Positions 8,839-18,532 of a stretch of 58,821 nucleotides of DNA are shown one piece after another. Both the position numbers and the translations under genes were made by a program. The stretch is taken from assembly GCA_020740485.1 (NCBI GenBank), contig DYMN01000009.1, positions 23,055 to 81,875 of the forward strand. The letters are read 5' to 3'. The notes below the pieces were generated by a model that worked only from the letters and a program-made list of their open reading frames with translations, was not told where the DNA came from and made no database searches. Positions within the stretch are counted from its first letter, which is position 1, and every line of letters starts with the position of its first letter. Source of the stretch: Polaribacter sp. GTDB taxonomy: Bacteria > Bacteroidota > Bacteroidia > Flavobacteriales > Flavobacteriaceae.

Positions 8839-10746
8839 ATGAACCAAGTACGTCCCTACTCATTATTCACCAATTTCGATATTGATCTTTTTAAAGCCGG
8901 AAAACACTTTAAACTCTATGAAAAAATGGGAGCGCATCCCATTGAGGTGAATGGAGTAAAAGGGGTTTATTTTGCTGTATGGGCGCCATCCGCAATAAGT
9001 GTTTCTGTAATTGGTGATTTTAATTACTGGGTCCAAGGCGAACACGAACTCAGTGTCCGTTGGGACAGTTCAGGAATATGGGAAGGTTTTATCCCAAATG
9101 TCCAAATTGGGACGATTTATAAATATAAAATCGTTTCACATCACGATGGAGTAGTTACCGAGAAAGCCGATCCTTTTGGACGCTTTGCAGAACGTCCACC
9201 TCACACAGGTTCTATCATTTGGCAAGACCACTACGAATGGATGGATCAAAAATGGATGGATTACAGAAAAGATAAAAATGCTTTGGACAAACCATTTTCT
9301 ATATATGAAATGCATTTAGGTTCTTGGAGAAGAAATGTCGAAGAAAATCGGTCATTTTCTTACAGAGAATTGGCAATTGACTTAGTAGAATACCTCAAAG
9401 TAACCGGTTTTACACACGTAGAGTTTATGCCCATAATGGAATATCCATACGATCCTTCTTGGGGTTACCAATTGGTGGGCTTCTTCGCTCCTACTTCTCG
9501 ATTTGGCACCCCTGAAGATTTCAAATTTCTGATAGATGCCCTGCACCAAGCAGGAATAGGCGTAATTCTGGATTGGGTACCTTCCCATTTTCCGGAAGAT
9601 GCACACGGATTAGGCAATTTTGACGGCACACATCTCTATGAACATCCCGACCCTAAAAAAGGATATCATCCGGATTGGAAAAGCCTCATTTTCAATTATG
9701 GACGCAATGAAGTTAAATCATTTTTAATCAGCAATGCGCTATTCTGGTTAGACCAATACCATGCAGATGGCTTACGTGTAGATGCCGTTGCTTCTATGCT
9801 CTATTTAGATTATTCTAGAAAAGAGGGGGAATGGGATCCCAATATGTTTGGAGGTAGAGAAAATTTGGAAGCAGTACAATTTATCAAGGAATTCAATATG
9901 GCAGTGTATGAAAATTTTCCTCATGTACAAACCATAGCCGAAGAAAGTACTTCATTCCCTATGGTATCACGGCCTGTATTTTCAGGGGGTTTAGGATTTG
10001 GGATGAAATGGATGATGGGTTGGATGCACGATACGCTAGAATTTTTCAAAAAAGAATCCGTGTATAGAAAATACCATCACAATGAAATAAGTTTTTCAAT
10101 GACTTATGCTTTTACCGAAAATTTTATGCTACCCTTGTCACACGATGAAGTGGTTTACGGCAAACGCTCCATATTAAACAGAATGTCCGGTGATGATTGG
10201 CAAAAATTTGCCAATGTAAGATTGCTCTATTCTTATATGTTTACACATCCCGGAACCAAGCTCTTATTTATGGGCGATGAAATAGCGCAAGGCAATGAAT
10301 GGAATTTCCAAAGCAGCATAGAATGGCACTTATTACAATATGATTTACACAAAGGTGTCCAGCATTGTGTCAGTGATCTCAATCAATTGTATAAAACGCA
10401 TCCTGCATTGTATGAAAAACAATTTTCATCTGAAGGATTTGAATGGATCAACCATCAAGACTCAGAAAATTCGGTTTTATCGTATATCAGAAAAGGACAT
10501 AATACTGAAAATGATTTGATTATAGCATGTAATTTTACCCAAATTCCACGACATAATTATAAGATAGGAGTACATCACACTGGAAAATTAATAGAAATCT
10601 TCAATTCTGATGCTGCCAAATATGGCGGAAGCGGATTGACTAACGATAAAGCTATAAAAGTTCAAAATACTCCTTGGAATTGGAAAAACAATTCAGCTGA
10701 GATAACCGTACCACCTTTGGGATTGGTAGTGTTTAAAATACAATGA
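8839..10746 (+). CDS. glgB: 1,4-alpha-glucan branching enzyme GlgB
   Basis: The 635-residue GH13_9 enzyme has an N-terminal CBM48 module (about 25-125, FAVWAPSAISVSVIGDFN). The catalytic barrel has its nucleophile Asp at about residue 315 (GLRVDAVASM), its general acid Glu at about 368 (AEEST) and the SHDEVVYGK motif near 433-441. A C-terminal beta domain closes the protein. It introduces alpha-1,6 branches into the glucan built by GlgE. It is the last gene of the glgE-mak-glgB cluster, 99 bases after mak, and a separate promoter precedes the ribosomal genes that follow. The gene looks intact and of normal length. Confidence 0.96.
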   Translation: MNQVRPYSLFTNFDIDLFKAGKHFKLYEKMGAHPIEVNGVKGVYFAVWAPSAISVSVIGDFNYWVQGEHELSVRWDSSGIWEGFIPNVQIGTIYKYKIVSHHDGVVTEKADPFGRFAERPPHTGSIIWQDHYEWMDQKWMDYRKDKNALDKPFSIYEMHLGSWRRNVEENRSFSYRELAIDLVEYLKVTGFTHVEFMPIMEYPYDPSWGYQLVGFFAPTSRFGTPEDFKFLIDALHQAGIGVILDWVPSHFPEDAHGLGNFDGTHLYEHPDPKKGYHPDWKSLIFNYGRNEVKSFLISNALFWLDQYHADGLRVDAVASMLYLDYSRKEGEWDPNMFGGRENLEAVQFIKEFNMAVYENFPHVQTIAEESTSFPMVSRPVFSGGLGFGMKWMMGWMHDTLEFFKKESVYRKYHHNEISFSMTYAFTENFMLPLSHDEVVYGKRSILNRMSGDDWQKFANVRLLYSYMFTHPGTKLLFMGDEIAQGNEWNFQSSIEWHLLQYDLHKGVQHCVSDLNQLYKTHPALYEKQFSSEGFEWINHQDSENSVLSYIRKGHNTENDLIIACNFTQIPRHNYKIGVHHTGKLIEIFNSDAAKYGGSGLTNDKAIKVQNTPWNWKNNSAEITVPPLGLVVFKIQ

Positions 10747-10764
10747 TAAAAAACAATACAACTG

Positions 10765-10794
10765 TTGCATAAATCAAATTTAAACGTATCTTTG
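10765..10794 (+). promoter_or_regulatory. Promoter of the rpsF-rpsR-rplI operon
   Basis: TTG at 10765-10767 and TATCTTTG at 10787-10794 are separated by 19 bases, which is the expected -33/-7 arrangement for Bacteroidota. The -7 box ends 29 bases before the rpsF ATG. Confidence 0.75.
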
Positions 10795-10823
10795 CCGGCT
10801 CATTTAACAAAACAATTAACAAT

Positions 10824-11168
10824 ATGAATCATTACGAAACTGTTTTCATTTTGAATCCCGTTTTATCTGAAGATCAGGTAAAGGAAACAGTAAAAAAGTT
10901 TGAAGACTATTTACTATCGAAGGGTGCAGAAATGATTTGGAAAGAAGATTGGGGCTTGAAAAAATTCGCTTACCCCATCCAAAAAAAGAAAAGTGGTTTT
11001 TATCACTTATTTGAATTTAACGCTCCCGGAGAAGTAGTTGCTCCTTTTGAATTGGAGTTTAGAAGAGATGACAGCGTACTACGTTATATAACCGTACGTT
11101 TTGACAAACATGCAGCAGCATGGGCAGCAGTAAGAAGAGATAGAATCAAAGCTAAACAAAAAAACTAA
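10824..11168 (+). CDS. rpsF: 30S ribosomal protein S6
   Basis: The 114-residue protein begins with MNHYETVFILNPVLSEDQV, the typical S6 start, and has the conserved KKFAYPIQKKKSGFYHLFEF segment in the middle. S6 binds 16S rRNA in the platform of the small subunit together with S18, which is encoded seven bases downstream. The C-terminus is Lys-rich (RRDRIKAKQKN), in place of the acidic tail seen in enterobacteria. It is the first gene of a three-gene operon. Confidence 0.97.
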   Translation: MNHYETVFILNPVLSEDQVKETVKKFEDYLLSKGAEMIWKEDWGLKKFAYPIQKKKSGFYHLFEFNAPGEVVAPFELEFRRDDSVLRYITVRFDKHAAAWAAVRRDRIKAKQKN

Positions 11169-11174
11169 GCCGGT

Positions 11175-11471
11175 ATGTCAACAATCGAACAACAATCAAA
11201 AGCAGGTGGCAAACAAGATGTGAGATACTTAACTCCGCTTGACATCGAAACGAAAGAAATTAAAAAATACTGTCGTTTTACTAAGAAAGGTATCAAATAT
11301 ATTGATTATAAAGATGCCGATTTCTTATTGTATTTAGTAAACGAACAAGGTAAAATCTTACCACGTCGTTTGACCGGAACTTCTTTGAAATATCAAAGAA
11401 AAGTAGCACAAGCTATCAAAAGAGCACGTCATTTGGCATTAATGCCTTATGTGGGAGATATGTTAAAATAA
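11175..11471 (+). CDS. rpsR: 30S ribosomal protein S18
   Basis: The 98-residue protein has the S18 core: [15 protein letters not shown] at about 33-47, and [23 protein letters not shown] with ARHLALMPY toward the C-terminus. The N-terminal extension of roughly 20 residues is common in this phylum. It lies between rpsF and rplI in the conserved order, with spacing of seven bases upstream and 18 downstream, so all three are probably translated from one message. Confidence 0.97.
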   Translation: MSTIEQQSKAGGKQDVRYLTPLDIETKEIKKYCRFTKKGIKYIDYKDADFLLYLVNEQGKILPRRLTGTSLKYQRKVAQAIKRARHLALMPYVGDMLK

Positions 11472-11489
11472 TTTAAACTGAATGAAGTC

Positions 11490-12023
11490 ATGGAAGTAAT
11501 ATTAAAGAAAGACGTTGAAAATTTAGGATTCAAAGATGACGTAGTATCAGTTAAAAACGGATATGGACGCAATTTTTTGATCCCACAGGGAATGGCTGTA
11601 ATGGCTACCCCTTCTGCTAAAAAAGTATTGGCTGAAAACCTGCGCCAACGTGCACACAGAGACGCTAAAGTTTTAGAAGATGCTAAAAAAGTGGGTGCTG
11701 CTTTAGAAAATATGAATATCAAAATCACTGCCAAAACAGCCGATGGAACCAAATTATTTGGTTCTATAACTTCTGCTAATGTTGCAGCAGCTATAGTTGC
11801 ACAAGGACAGGAAGTGGAGAGCAAATTCATTAAATTAGATGGTAATAGTGTGAAGAGAATTGGTAAATATACCGCTCACGTACGTTTACACAGAAATTTA
11901 ATCGTTGATTTACCTTTTGAAGTGGTTGCAGAAGCTGTTGCATCTAAAGCTAAAGCCGAAGTAAAACCAGAACCTAAAGTAGTTGAAACAGAAACTTCTA
12001 CCGAGGAAAATGCTGGTGAATAA
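11490..12023 (+). CDS. rplI: 50S ribosomal protein L9
   Basis: The 177-residue protein begins MEVILKKDVENLGFKDDVV and has the L9 signature NGYGRNFLIPQGMA at about 23-36, the connecting helix, and the C-terminal rRNA-binding domain ending near residue 148. About 28 extra residues follow, alternating Lys, Glu, Pro and Thr (VKPEPKVVETETSTEENAGE). That tail is low-complexity and probably disordered. L9 binds 23S rRNA near the L1 stalk. A strong terminator closes the operon. Confidence 0.97.
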   Translation: MEVILKKDVENLGFKDDVVSVKNGYGRNFLIPQGMAVMATPSAKKVLAENLRQRAHRDAKVLEDAKKVGAALENMNIKITAKTADGTKLFGSITSANVAAAIVAQGQEVESKFIKLDGNSVKRIGKYTAHVRLHRNLIVDLPFEVVAEAVASKAKAEVKPEPKVVETETSTEENAGE

Positions 12024-12084
12024 ACTGCTGAATAAACGCTAAAATAATTTTATTAACAATATGTTAATAAAAATACAAAAAATT

Positions 12085-12112
12085 AATCCCGACCCTGTCG
12101 GGATTTTTTTTT
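12085..12112 (+). terminator. Intrinsic terminator of the rpsF-rpsR-rplI operon
   Basis: The inverted repeat ATCCCGAC-CCT-GTCGGGAT is followed by an unbroken run of T. It lies about 60 bases after the rplI stop codon. Confidence 0.95.
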
Positions 12113-12169
12113 ACTAACTTAAATTTGCAATTAATTAAAATTTAATTAACCAAAATTTAATTTCACAAT

Positions 12170-15100
12170 ATGAAACTTAAACTATTTACAATCATTTTTT
12201 TGTTGAGTTTATTTGGCTATAGCCAAGTAACGACTTCAAAAATTCAAGGAAACGTAACCGATGGAGATGGCCCTCTGTTCGGTGCTACAGTAGTAGCTAA
12301 ACATTTGCCGACCGGAACTGTTGCGGGTACAACTACACAAGACAACGGAAATTACTTACTTTCCAATTTAAGAGTAGGTGGTCCTTATACGGTTAGTGTG
12401 AGTTATGTTGGCTATAAAACAGTGGAATACACTGACATCTATTTAGAATTGGGTAAGGCTACAGATATTGATGCTGTACTAAAACCGGAAAGCGAAGTTT
12501 TGGAAGAAATTGTTATCAAAACAAGTAAGGATAACACTTTTAATAGTAACAAAACGGGTTCAGAAACTAATGTTGGAAAACGCGAATTGAACCAGCTACC
12601 TACTATTAGTCGTTCAGCTGCTGATTTCACCCGATTAGACCCTTCTGCAAGTGGAGGATCTTTTGGCGGACGTAATGACCAATTCAACAATTTCTCATTG
12701 AATGGTGCTATGTTTAACAATCCATTCGGTTTAGATGCAGCCACACCTGGTGGTCAAACTGATTCACAACCCATTTCGTTAGATGCAATAGACCAAATAC
12801 AAGTTTCTATTGCTCCTTATGATGTTACATTGTCAGGATTTACAGGAGCTTCAGTAAATGCCGTTACCAAAAGTGGGACTAATGAATTCAAAGGTACCGT
12901 TTACACATTTATGCGAAATGAAAAACTAACTGGTGATAAAATTATGGGACAAAGCATAATAACCCCAAAACTAAACCAAACGCAAGCCGGTTTTGCTTTT
13001 GGAGGACCAATTATTAAAAACAAATTATTCTTCTTTGTGAATGCCGAATTAGATGATAAGCAAGATCTTGGCACCAATGGATTTATTCCAAATAATGGTG
13101 ATGCAACAGTTGCTATCAATGAAGCAAATGTATTAGAAAGCGATATGATTAAAGTTAAGAACGCATTAGCCCAATTAGGATATGATACAGGAGCTTACAA
13201 AGATTTCACTTTTGATTCTAAATCAAAAAAAGGTATTTTTAAATTAGATTGGAATATTTCGGAAAAACATCGTTTTGCAATAATATATAACTTTTTGCAA
13301 GCATCTAAAGGCAAACCGGCGCATCCAACAGCAATTAGATTTAGGGGCCCAAGTGCTTCTATATTGCAATTTGAAAACTCCGGATACGAGATTAATAACA
13401 ATTTGAATTCCTTCTTGGTAGAATTGAACTCATCATTTGCTGATAACATAAGTAATAAGTTTCAAGCCGTTTATACTCATTTTGATGACTTTAGAAACCC
13501 GTTTTCAACTCCAGCGCCGGTTATCAATATTAACAAAAATGGTTCAAGTTACATAGTGGCAGGTTATGAGCCATTTTCAATTCATAACACGCTTGATCAA
13601 AGGGTAATTCAAATAACAGATAATGTAAATATAACAAAGGGAGCACACGCCTTCACGCTTGGAGCATCGTTTGAAAAATTCACATTTGATAATTCATTCA
13701 ATTTAGGTGGGTTAGACAGATTTGGCGCACCACCTTATTACGGAACTTTTAACATTCCAGGTTATGGTGGTGGAGATGCAGGCGCTTATGCAAGCGTACA
13801 ATCTTTTTTAGATGATCTGTACTTACCTGATATGACAACTATAGACACCAACAGTTCAACCTATTTAAATTATCAAGCTGCTATTCAAACTTTTAATGAT
13901 AAAAATGCTAAAGGTGTTGACGTTGAAGGTGGTTGGAAATTAGCTGAATTGAATGTAGGTCAATTAGCTTCATATTTGCAAGATGAATGGTCTATTTCGA
14001 ATGATTTTAAATTAACTTTGGGCTTAAGAGCTGATAAACCTATGTATTTTGATACAGCTGATATGATTCAAAAGTTTATGGATAAAAAATTTGGGGTAAG
14101 AGATAATAGTGTTTTATACTTCAACCCTCAAACAAAAAAAGGACAACAATTGATCTCAACCGTATTACCTAATGATAATATTCTATTATCTCCAAGAGTC
14201 GGTTTCAATTATGATTTAAACAAAAATGTTACCCAATTACGTGGTGGAACCGGAATATTTACAGGTCGTCTTCCATTTGTTTGGTTAGGAAATCAAGTAA
14301 GTGGTGCTGACGATGTGTTTTTTCAAATTGTTGACCCAAACTTCAAATGGCCTCAAGTATGGAGAAGTAGTTTAGGTTTTGACCATAAATTAAAAAATGG
14401 CTTTACTTTTATAATTGATGCTAACTATACCAAAGATAGAAATTCAGCTCACGTTCAAAATTGGGGATTAAAAGACCCATCCACTAATTTAGTAGGTGCA
14501 GATAACAGACCCTTTTACACAGTGAATGATAAAGTGTTAGTTGGTGGCAATCCTGCTAATGCTTATGTTTTCACCAATTCGGATAAAGGATATACCTTTA
14601 ACACATCGATAAAAGTCCAAAAAACATTCGACAGTGGTTTATTTACCAGCATTGCATACAACTATTTAGATGCCAAAGATGTAAACTCAATCGAAGCTGA
14701 AATTACAGGAGACGCTTTTGCTTTCAATCCCACAAAAGGAAACGCTAACTTGGATGAATTAAGCTATTCCAAGTACGGAAATACACACAGAGTTGTAGGT
14801 GTAATAGCCAAGAATTTTAAATATGGAAGCAACAATAAATGGTCAACCAACGTTTCTACTGTTTATGAATATGCACGTGGAAATCGTTTTAATTATACTT
14901 ATGCTGGAGACGCAAACAATGATGGCGTTCGCGGAAACGACCTTATATTTGTTCCTACAACAGCTCAATTAGCTTCGATGAATTTTGCCTCACAAGCAGA
15001 AAGAGATGCTTATAACAATTTTATAGAACAAGATGAGTATTTAAGCAGTATTCGTGGCCAAATTTCTGAAAGATATGGCGCTTTAGCACCTTGGAGAGGT

Positions 15101-15385
15101 CGTTGGGATGTAAAATTAATCCAAAGTTATGACATCAATTTTGGGAAAAACAAAACCAATTCTATTGAATTTACAGCTGACATATTGAATTTCGGCAATT
15201 TATTAAGTTCTAAATGGGGCGTTGTTCAAAGTCCTATTACTGTTCAACCTATTGAAATTACGGTAGACAATACAACCCAAATTCCTACTTATAAATTCGA
15301 TTCAACATTAAAGAAAACCTATTCTTATGAAAATGGTTTAGATTCTCGTTGGCAAGCACAATTTGGTGTTCGATACATCTTTTAA
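12170..15385 (+). CDS. TonB-dependent receptor with N-terminal carboxypeptidase-regulatory-like domain (Oar-like)
   Basis: The 1071-residue outer-membrane protein starts with a signal peptide (about 1-18, ending GYSQ). A beta-sandwich domain follows (about 24-110, IQGNVTDGDGPLFGATVV), then a plug-like region with SGGSFGGRNDQFNNFSLNG near 159-177. A long beta-barrel ends in an aromatic residue (FGVRYIF). The barrel and carboxypeptidase-like combination is that of the Oar/TonB-receptor family, abundant in flavobacteria. These proteins take up substrates or help place proteins at the surface, and the ligand is not identifiable. There is no SusD gene beside it. A strong hairpin terminator follows 19 bases after the stop. 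Confidence 0.9.
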   Translation: MKLKLFTIIFLLSLFGYSQVTTSKIQGNVTDGDGPLFGATVVAKHLPTGTVAGTTTQDNGNYLLSNLRVGGPYTVSVSYVGYKTVEYTDIYLELGKATDIDAVLKPESEVLEEIVIKTSKDNTFNSNKTGSETNVGKRELNQLPTISRSAADFTRLDPSASGGSFGGRNDQFNNFSLNGAMFNNPFGLDAATPGGQTDSQPISLDAIDQIQVSIAPYDVTLSGFTGASVNAVTKSGTNEFKGTVYTFMRNEKLTGDKIMGQSIITPKLNQTQAGFAFGGPIIKNKLFFFVNAELDDKQDLGTNGFIPNNGDATVAINEANVLESDMIKVKNALAQLGYDTGAYKDFTFDSKSKKGIFKLDWNISEKHRFAIIYNFLQASKGKPAHPTAIRFRGPSASILQFENSGYEINNNLNSFLVELNSSFADNISNKFQAVYTHFDDFRNPFSTPAPVININKNGSSYIVAGYEPFSIHNTLDQRVIQITDNVNITKGAHAFTLGASFEKFTFDNSFNLGGLDRFGAPPYYGTFNIPGYGGGDAGAYASVQSFLDDLYLPDMTTIDTNSSTYLNYQAAIQTFNDKNAKGVDVEGGWKLAELNVGQLASYLQDEWSISNDFKLTLGLRADKPMYFDTADMIQKFMDKKFGVRDNSVLYFNPQTKKGQQLISTVLPNDNILLSPRVGFNYDLNKNVTQLRGGTGIFTGRLPFVWLGNQVSGADDVFFQIVDPNFKWPQVWRSSLGFDHKLKNGFTFIIDANYTKDRNSAHVQNWGLKDPSTNLVGADNRPFYTVNDKVLVGGNPANAYVFTNSDKGYTFNTSIKVQKTFDSGLFTSIAYNYLDAKDVNSIEAEITGDAFAFNPTKGNANLDELSYSKYGNTHRVVGVIAKNFKYGSNNKWSTNVSTVYEYARGNRFNYTYAGDANNDGVRGNDLIFVPTTAQLASMNFASQAERDAYNNFIEQDEYLSSIRGQISERYGALAPWRGRWDVKLIQSYDINFGKNKTNSIEFTADILNFGNLLSSKWGVVQSPITVQPIEITVDNTTQIPTYKFDSTLKKTYSYENGLDSRWQAQFGVRYIF

Positions 15386-15404
15386 TGAAATCACTCTTTC
15401 ATAC

Positions 15405-15450
15405 AAAAGAGCCGATTGCTTCAGCAATCGGCTCTTTTATTTTTTTATTT
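15405..15450. terminator. Bidirectional terminator between the TonB receptor and GNAT genes
   Basis: A perfect 15-bp stem (AAAAGAGCCGATTGC, loop TTCA, GCAATCGGCTCTTTT) is followed by a T-rich tract. The stem begins with A on the left side, so it can also work for the convergent GNAT gene. Confidence 0.93.
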
Positions 15451-15455
15451 TAAGC

Positions 15456-15473
15456 CACGCCCTTAAGGGCGTG
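15456..15473. repeat. Perfect 18-bp palindrome
   Basis: CACGCCC-TTAA-GGGCGTG is self-complementary and GC-rich in AT-rich DNA. It sits 20 bases before the GNAT stop codon coordinate (15493), so it may act as an additional transcript-end hairpin or be a dispersed intergenic palindrome. Confidence 0.7.
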
Positions 15474-15492
15474 AATAAATATAAAACCCTGG

Positions 15493-15945
15493 TTAATTGG
15501 GAAAATTACTATCTATTCGCTTATACATCAAATAATGCGGTCCCACTTTCGGAATTTGAAACCGCTCTCCTATCCTAATAAATCCCATTTTTTCATAAAA
15601 ACCCGCTGCGTGTTCTCTTGCATTGCACCAAACGGTTTTGCAATTTCTCTCTTGTAATATTTCGATAGTTTTATCAACAATCAATTTACCGATTCCTGAA
15701 TTTTGTTTATCTGTCTTTACTGCCATACCGCGTAATTGATAGGCATTTTTATCATCGACCTTTTCATTTTCTTTTTGGATGCAAGTAGCTATTCCATTAC
15801 ATACACCGTCACAAATTGCCCCAATGTGAAAAGTATTGACATTATGATCCCCTACAAATTGAAAATCACGTGCCTTGCCATTTCTCAAAATTTCAATGCG
15901 TAATGGATACGTTTCTTTAGTTTCTATTAGTTTTACTTCAATCAT
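15493..15945 (-). CDS. GNAT-family N-acetyltransferase
   Basis: The 150-residue cytoplasmic protein has the GNAT acetyl-CoA-binding signature QLRGMAVKTDKQNSGIGKLIVD (about 77-98) and a C-terminal strand-helix pattern with ARE-HAAGFYEKMGF (about 119-133). It should transfer acetyl from acetyl-CoA to an amine, but the substrate is unknown. The ATG at 15945 was chosen because it gives a standard N-terminus (MIEVKLIETKETYP) and overlaps the rhomboid stop by four bases (ATGA), indicating translational coupling. A longer frame upstream would lie inside the rhomboid gene. Confidence 0.85.
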   Translation of the reverse strand: MIEVKLIETKETYPLRIEILRNGKARDFQFVGDHNVNTFHIGAICDGVCNGIATCIQKENEKVDDKNAYQLRGMAVKTDKQNSGIGKLIVDKTIEILQERNCKTVWCNAREHAAGFYEKMGFIRIGERFQIPKVGPHYLMYKRIDSNFPN

Positions 15946-16577
15946 AAATTCAGTTTTTTTCTGTAAACAATCATTAAAATCAAAGGCAAAACTAAAATAA
16001 AGAAAATCCAACCCTGCGTTTGTAAAAGACTTGGTTTATATAATACACTCAAAATCAACCCCATAAAAGCACCGCCGATATGCGCCGCATGGCCTATGTT
16101 TCCCCATTGATTTTTCATCCCAAATATAGAATAAACCATGTAAAGCACCCCAAAAATGATAGCCGGCAGAGGAATAAAAAACACATAGATTTGCATAAAC
16201 GGAAAGAGGAAAATGGATGAAAATAATATTCCGGACACCGCTCCTGATGCTCCCACTGCACTGTAAAAGAAATCATTGCGATGCATATAGTAAGATAGTG
16301 CATTCCCGGCAAGCAAACTCAACAAATACATTCCTATGAACTCGTTTCTTCCGTAACTTTCAATTACAATTGGGGCAAAGAAATATAGGGTGAGCATATT
16401 GAAGAGCAAGTGCATATAATCTACATGTAAAAAACCCGAACTCAACATTCTAAAATAATCTTTGTTGACTATCGGACCTACTTGAAACTTGTATTTTTCA
16501 AAAAAATATTGACTATCCATCCCTTTAATAGAAACCAAAACATTAATGACAATAATTACTAAAACTACAATATCCAT
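15942..16577 (-). CDS. Rhomboid-family intramembrane serine protease
   Basis: The 211-residue protein has about six hydrophobic segments. The catalytic Ser lies in GASGAVSGI (about 106-114) and the catalytic His probably in GHAAHIGGAF (about 162-171). An N-terminal loop with HVDYMHLLFNMLTLYFFAP (about 51-69) matches the conserved rhomboid L1/TM2 region with the His-xxx-Asn pattern. Rhomboids cleave transmembrane proteins within the membrane, and the target is unknown. It is translationally coupled to a GNAT gene. A second rhomboid is encoded at 51684-52484. Confidence 0.9.
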   Translation of the reverse strand: MDIVVLVIIVINVLVSIKGMDSQYFFEKYKFQVGPIVNKDYFRMLSSGFLHVDYMHLLFNMLTLYFFAPIVIESYGRNEFIGMYLLSLLAGNALSYYMHRNDFFYSAVGASGAVSGILFSSIFLFPFMQIYVFFIPLPAIIFGVLYMVYSIFGMKNQWGNIGHAAHIGGAFMGLILSVLYKPSLLQTQGWIFFILVLPLILMIVYRKKLNL

Positions 16578-16835
16578 TTTTTATAATTTATTATTAGGTT
16601 ATTCTGGTAACTTTTGGAAGTTAGTTAAGATTTATGAGTAAAGTTAATTAGTTGATTTAGTTAAATAAGTACATTAAGTCAGTATAAAACCAAATTTATA
16701 TAATTTAATGTGTCAACTCCACTAACTCACGCTGCTTTCGCAAGGAAATCCAAAAAACAAATTTAATTAAATTTAGAAATTAAACACCTATTAATAATTC
16801 TTTCTATTTTGATATAAAATTCTGATATTTGCATT

Positions 16836-17735
16836 ATGCAAAAAATAGGTTTTTATATCGTATATCCAATTGTTTGGCTCATTTCTAAATTGCCTTTTCC
16901 CCTACTCTATTTAGTATCTGATGTATTATATTTTTTCGTATTTTACATAGTTGGATACCGCAAAAAATTAGTATATGCTAATTTAAAATTGGTGTTCCCC
17001 GATAAATCTGATTCTGAACTCAAAAAAATCAGACGAAAATTTTATCATCACTTTGTCGATATTTTTATGGAGATGATCAAAACATTTTCTATAACACCCC
17101 ATGAAATAGTTAAACGTTTTAAAGTTACTAACGTATCCTTAGTAAATCAATTAGGGGCTAAAAATAAATCAATTATGGTAGTAGCCAATCATTATGCAAA
17201 CTGGGAATGGGTTGTTGGAAGCGGAATGGAAATACCACACACGGGTTTTATGGTTTATTCAAAAATTCAAAATCCGTATTGGGATAACATAATAAAAAAG
17301 TCAAGAGAAAGGTTTGGTTTTAAACTAATTGAAAGAAAAGAAACTATTCCAACCATTGAAAAAAACGCTTTGGATAAAGTGTTGAGTATTTACGGTTTCA
17401 TCAGTGATCAATCCCCACAATTGGGTAGGGCTTTTTATTGGACTCAATTTTTGGGACAAAGAGTTCCGGTATTGACCGGTGCTGAAATGTTGGCAAAAAA
17501 AAATGATTTAGTTTTTATTTTTTTAAACACTAAGAAAGTTAAGAGAGGTTATTATGAAATAACCTTAGATCTCGTTACAGAAAACCCTACAGAATACAAA
17601 GATTTTGAATTGACAGAAAAATATTTACGACTTTGTGAAGATCAAATATATGCGCAACCGGAGTTCTATTTTTGGACGCACAATCGGTTTAAACTTATGG
17701 GAAAAGAACATTTAAGTCCTGTCAATAGAAATTAA
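16836..17735 (+). CDS. Lipid A acyltransferase, LpxL/HtrB family
   Basis: The 299-residue protein belongs to the lysophospholipid/lipid A acyltransferase family. It has an N-terminal hydrophobic anchor (about 5-37), the catalytic HX4E motif in NHYANWEWV (about 114-122), and a conserved SDQSPQLGRAFYWTQFLG segment (about 191-208). It adds a secondary acyl chain to lipid A at the inner face of the cytoplasmic membrane. lptB follows 59 bases downstream on the same strand, so the pair may be co-transcribed for outer-membrane building. The exact acyl chain and step cannot be told. Confidence 0.9.
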   Translation: MQKIGFYIVYPIVWLISKLPFPLLYLVSDVLYFFVFYIVGYRKKLVYANLKLVFPDKSDSELKKIRRKFYHHFVDIFMEMIKTFSITPHEIVKRFKVTNVSLVNQLGAKNKSIMVVANHYANWEWVVGSGMEIPHTGFMVYSKIQNPYWDNIIKKSRERFGFKLIERKETIPTIEKNALDKVLSIYGFISDQSPQLGRAFYWTQFLGQRVPVLTGAEMLAKKNDLVFIFLNTKKVKRGYYEITLDLVTENPTEYKDFELTEKYLRLCEDQIYAQPEFYFWTHNRFKLMGKEHLSPVNRN

Positions 17736-17794
17736 CTTTTTTTATTGTTTTTTTAAACTAATTAAACTCTATTTTTACAAAATTTTACTTTTCA

Positions 17795-18526
17795 ATGAAA
17801 CTCAGAGCTGAAAATATCAAAAAAAAATACGGAGAACGCTTAGTGGTAAAAGGCGTAAGTATTGAAGTAGAGCGTGGAGAAATTGTGGGTTTATTGGGTC
17901 CTAATGGAGCCGGAAAAACGACTTCTTTCTATATGATTGTAGGGATGATTGAACCTAATGAAGGCAAAATATTCATTGACGATGATGAAATAACCCACGA
18001 TGCCATGTATAAAAGAGCCCAAAAAGGAATCGGGTATTTGGCACAAGAAGCTTCTGTATTCAGAAAACTTTCGGTAGAGGACAACATCATGGCCGTTTTG
18101 CAATTCACAAATCTGAGCAAAGAAGATCAAAAGTTAAAATTGGAATCTCTAATTGAAGAATTTCATCTTGGAAAAGTAAGGAAAAACAGAGGTGATCTAC
18201 TTTCCGGTGGGGAAAGAAGAAGAACTGAAATAGCGCGTGCCCTGGCAACTGACCCTAATTTTATTTTGTTAGATGAACCTTTTGCAGGTGTTGACCCCAT
18301 TGCGGTGGAAGACATCCAAAGTATCGTTGCTCATTTAAAAGACAGAAACATCGGCATCTTAATTACCGACCATAACGTACGTGAAACACTCGCAATAACT
18401 GACAGAACTTACCTGATGTTTGAAGGTGGAATCTTAAAAGAAGGCACTCCCGAAGAATTGGCTGCGGATGAATTGGTAAGAAAAGTGTATCTTGGTAAGA
18501 ACTTTGAGTTAAAACGCGTAGTTTAA
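17795..18526 (+). CDS. lptB: LPS export ABC transporter ATPase LptB
   Basis: The 243-residue ABC ATPase has Walker [11 protein letters not shown] (about 34-43), the signature [15 protein letters not shown] (about 133-147) and Walker [14 protein letters not shown] (about 153-165). The [13 protein letters not shown] sequence and overall length are those of LptB, which powers extraction of LPS by LptFG. Its place after an LpxL-like acyltransferase supports this. It is convergent with pssA, the two stops being only six bases apart. Confidence 0.95.
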   Translation: MKLRAENIKKKYGERLVVKGVSIEVERGEIVGLLGPNGAGKTTSFYMIVGMIEPNEGKIFIDDDEITHDAMYKRAQKGIGYLAQEASVFRKLSVEDNIMAVLQFTNLSKEDQKLKLESLIEEFHLGKVRKNRGDLLSGGERRRTEIARALATDPNFILLDEPFAGVDPIAVEDIQSIVAHLKDRNIGILITDHNVRETLAITDRTYLMFEGGILKEGTPEELAADELVRKVYLGKNFELKRVV

Positions 18527-18532
18527 AGATTT

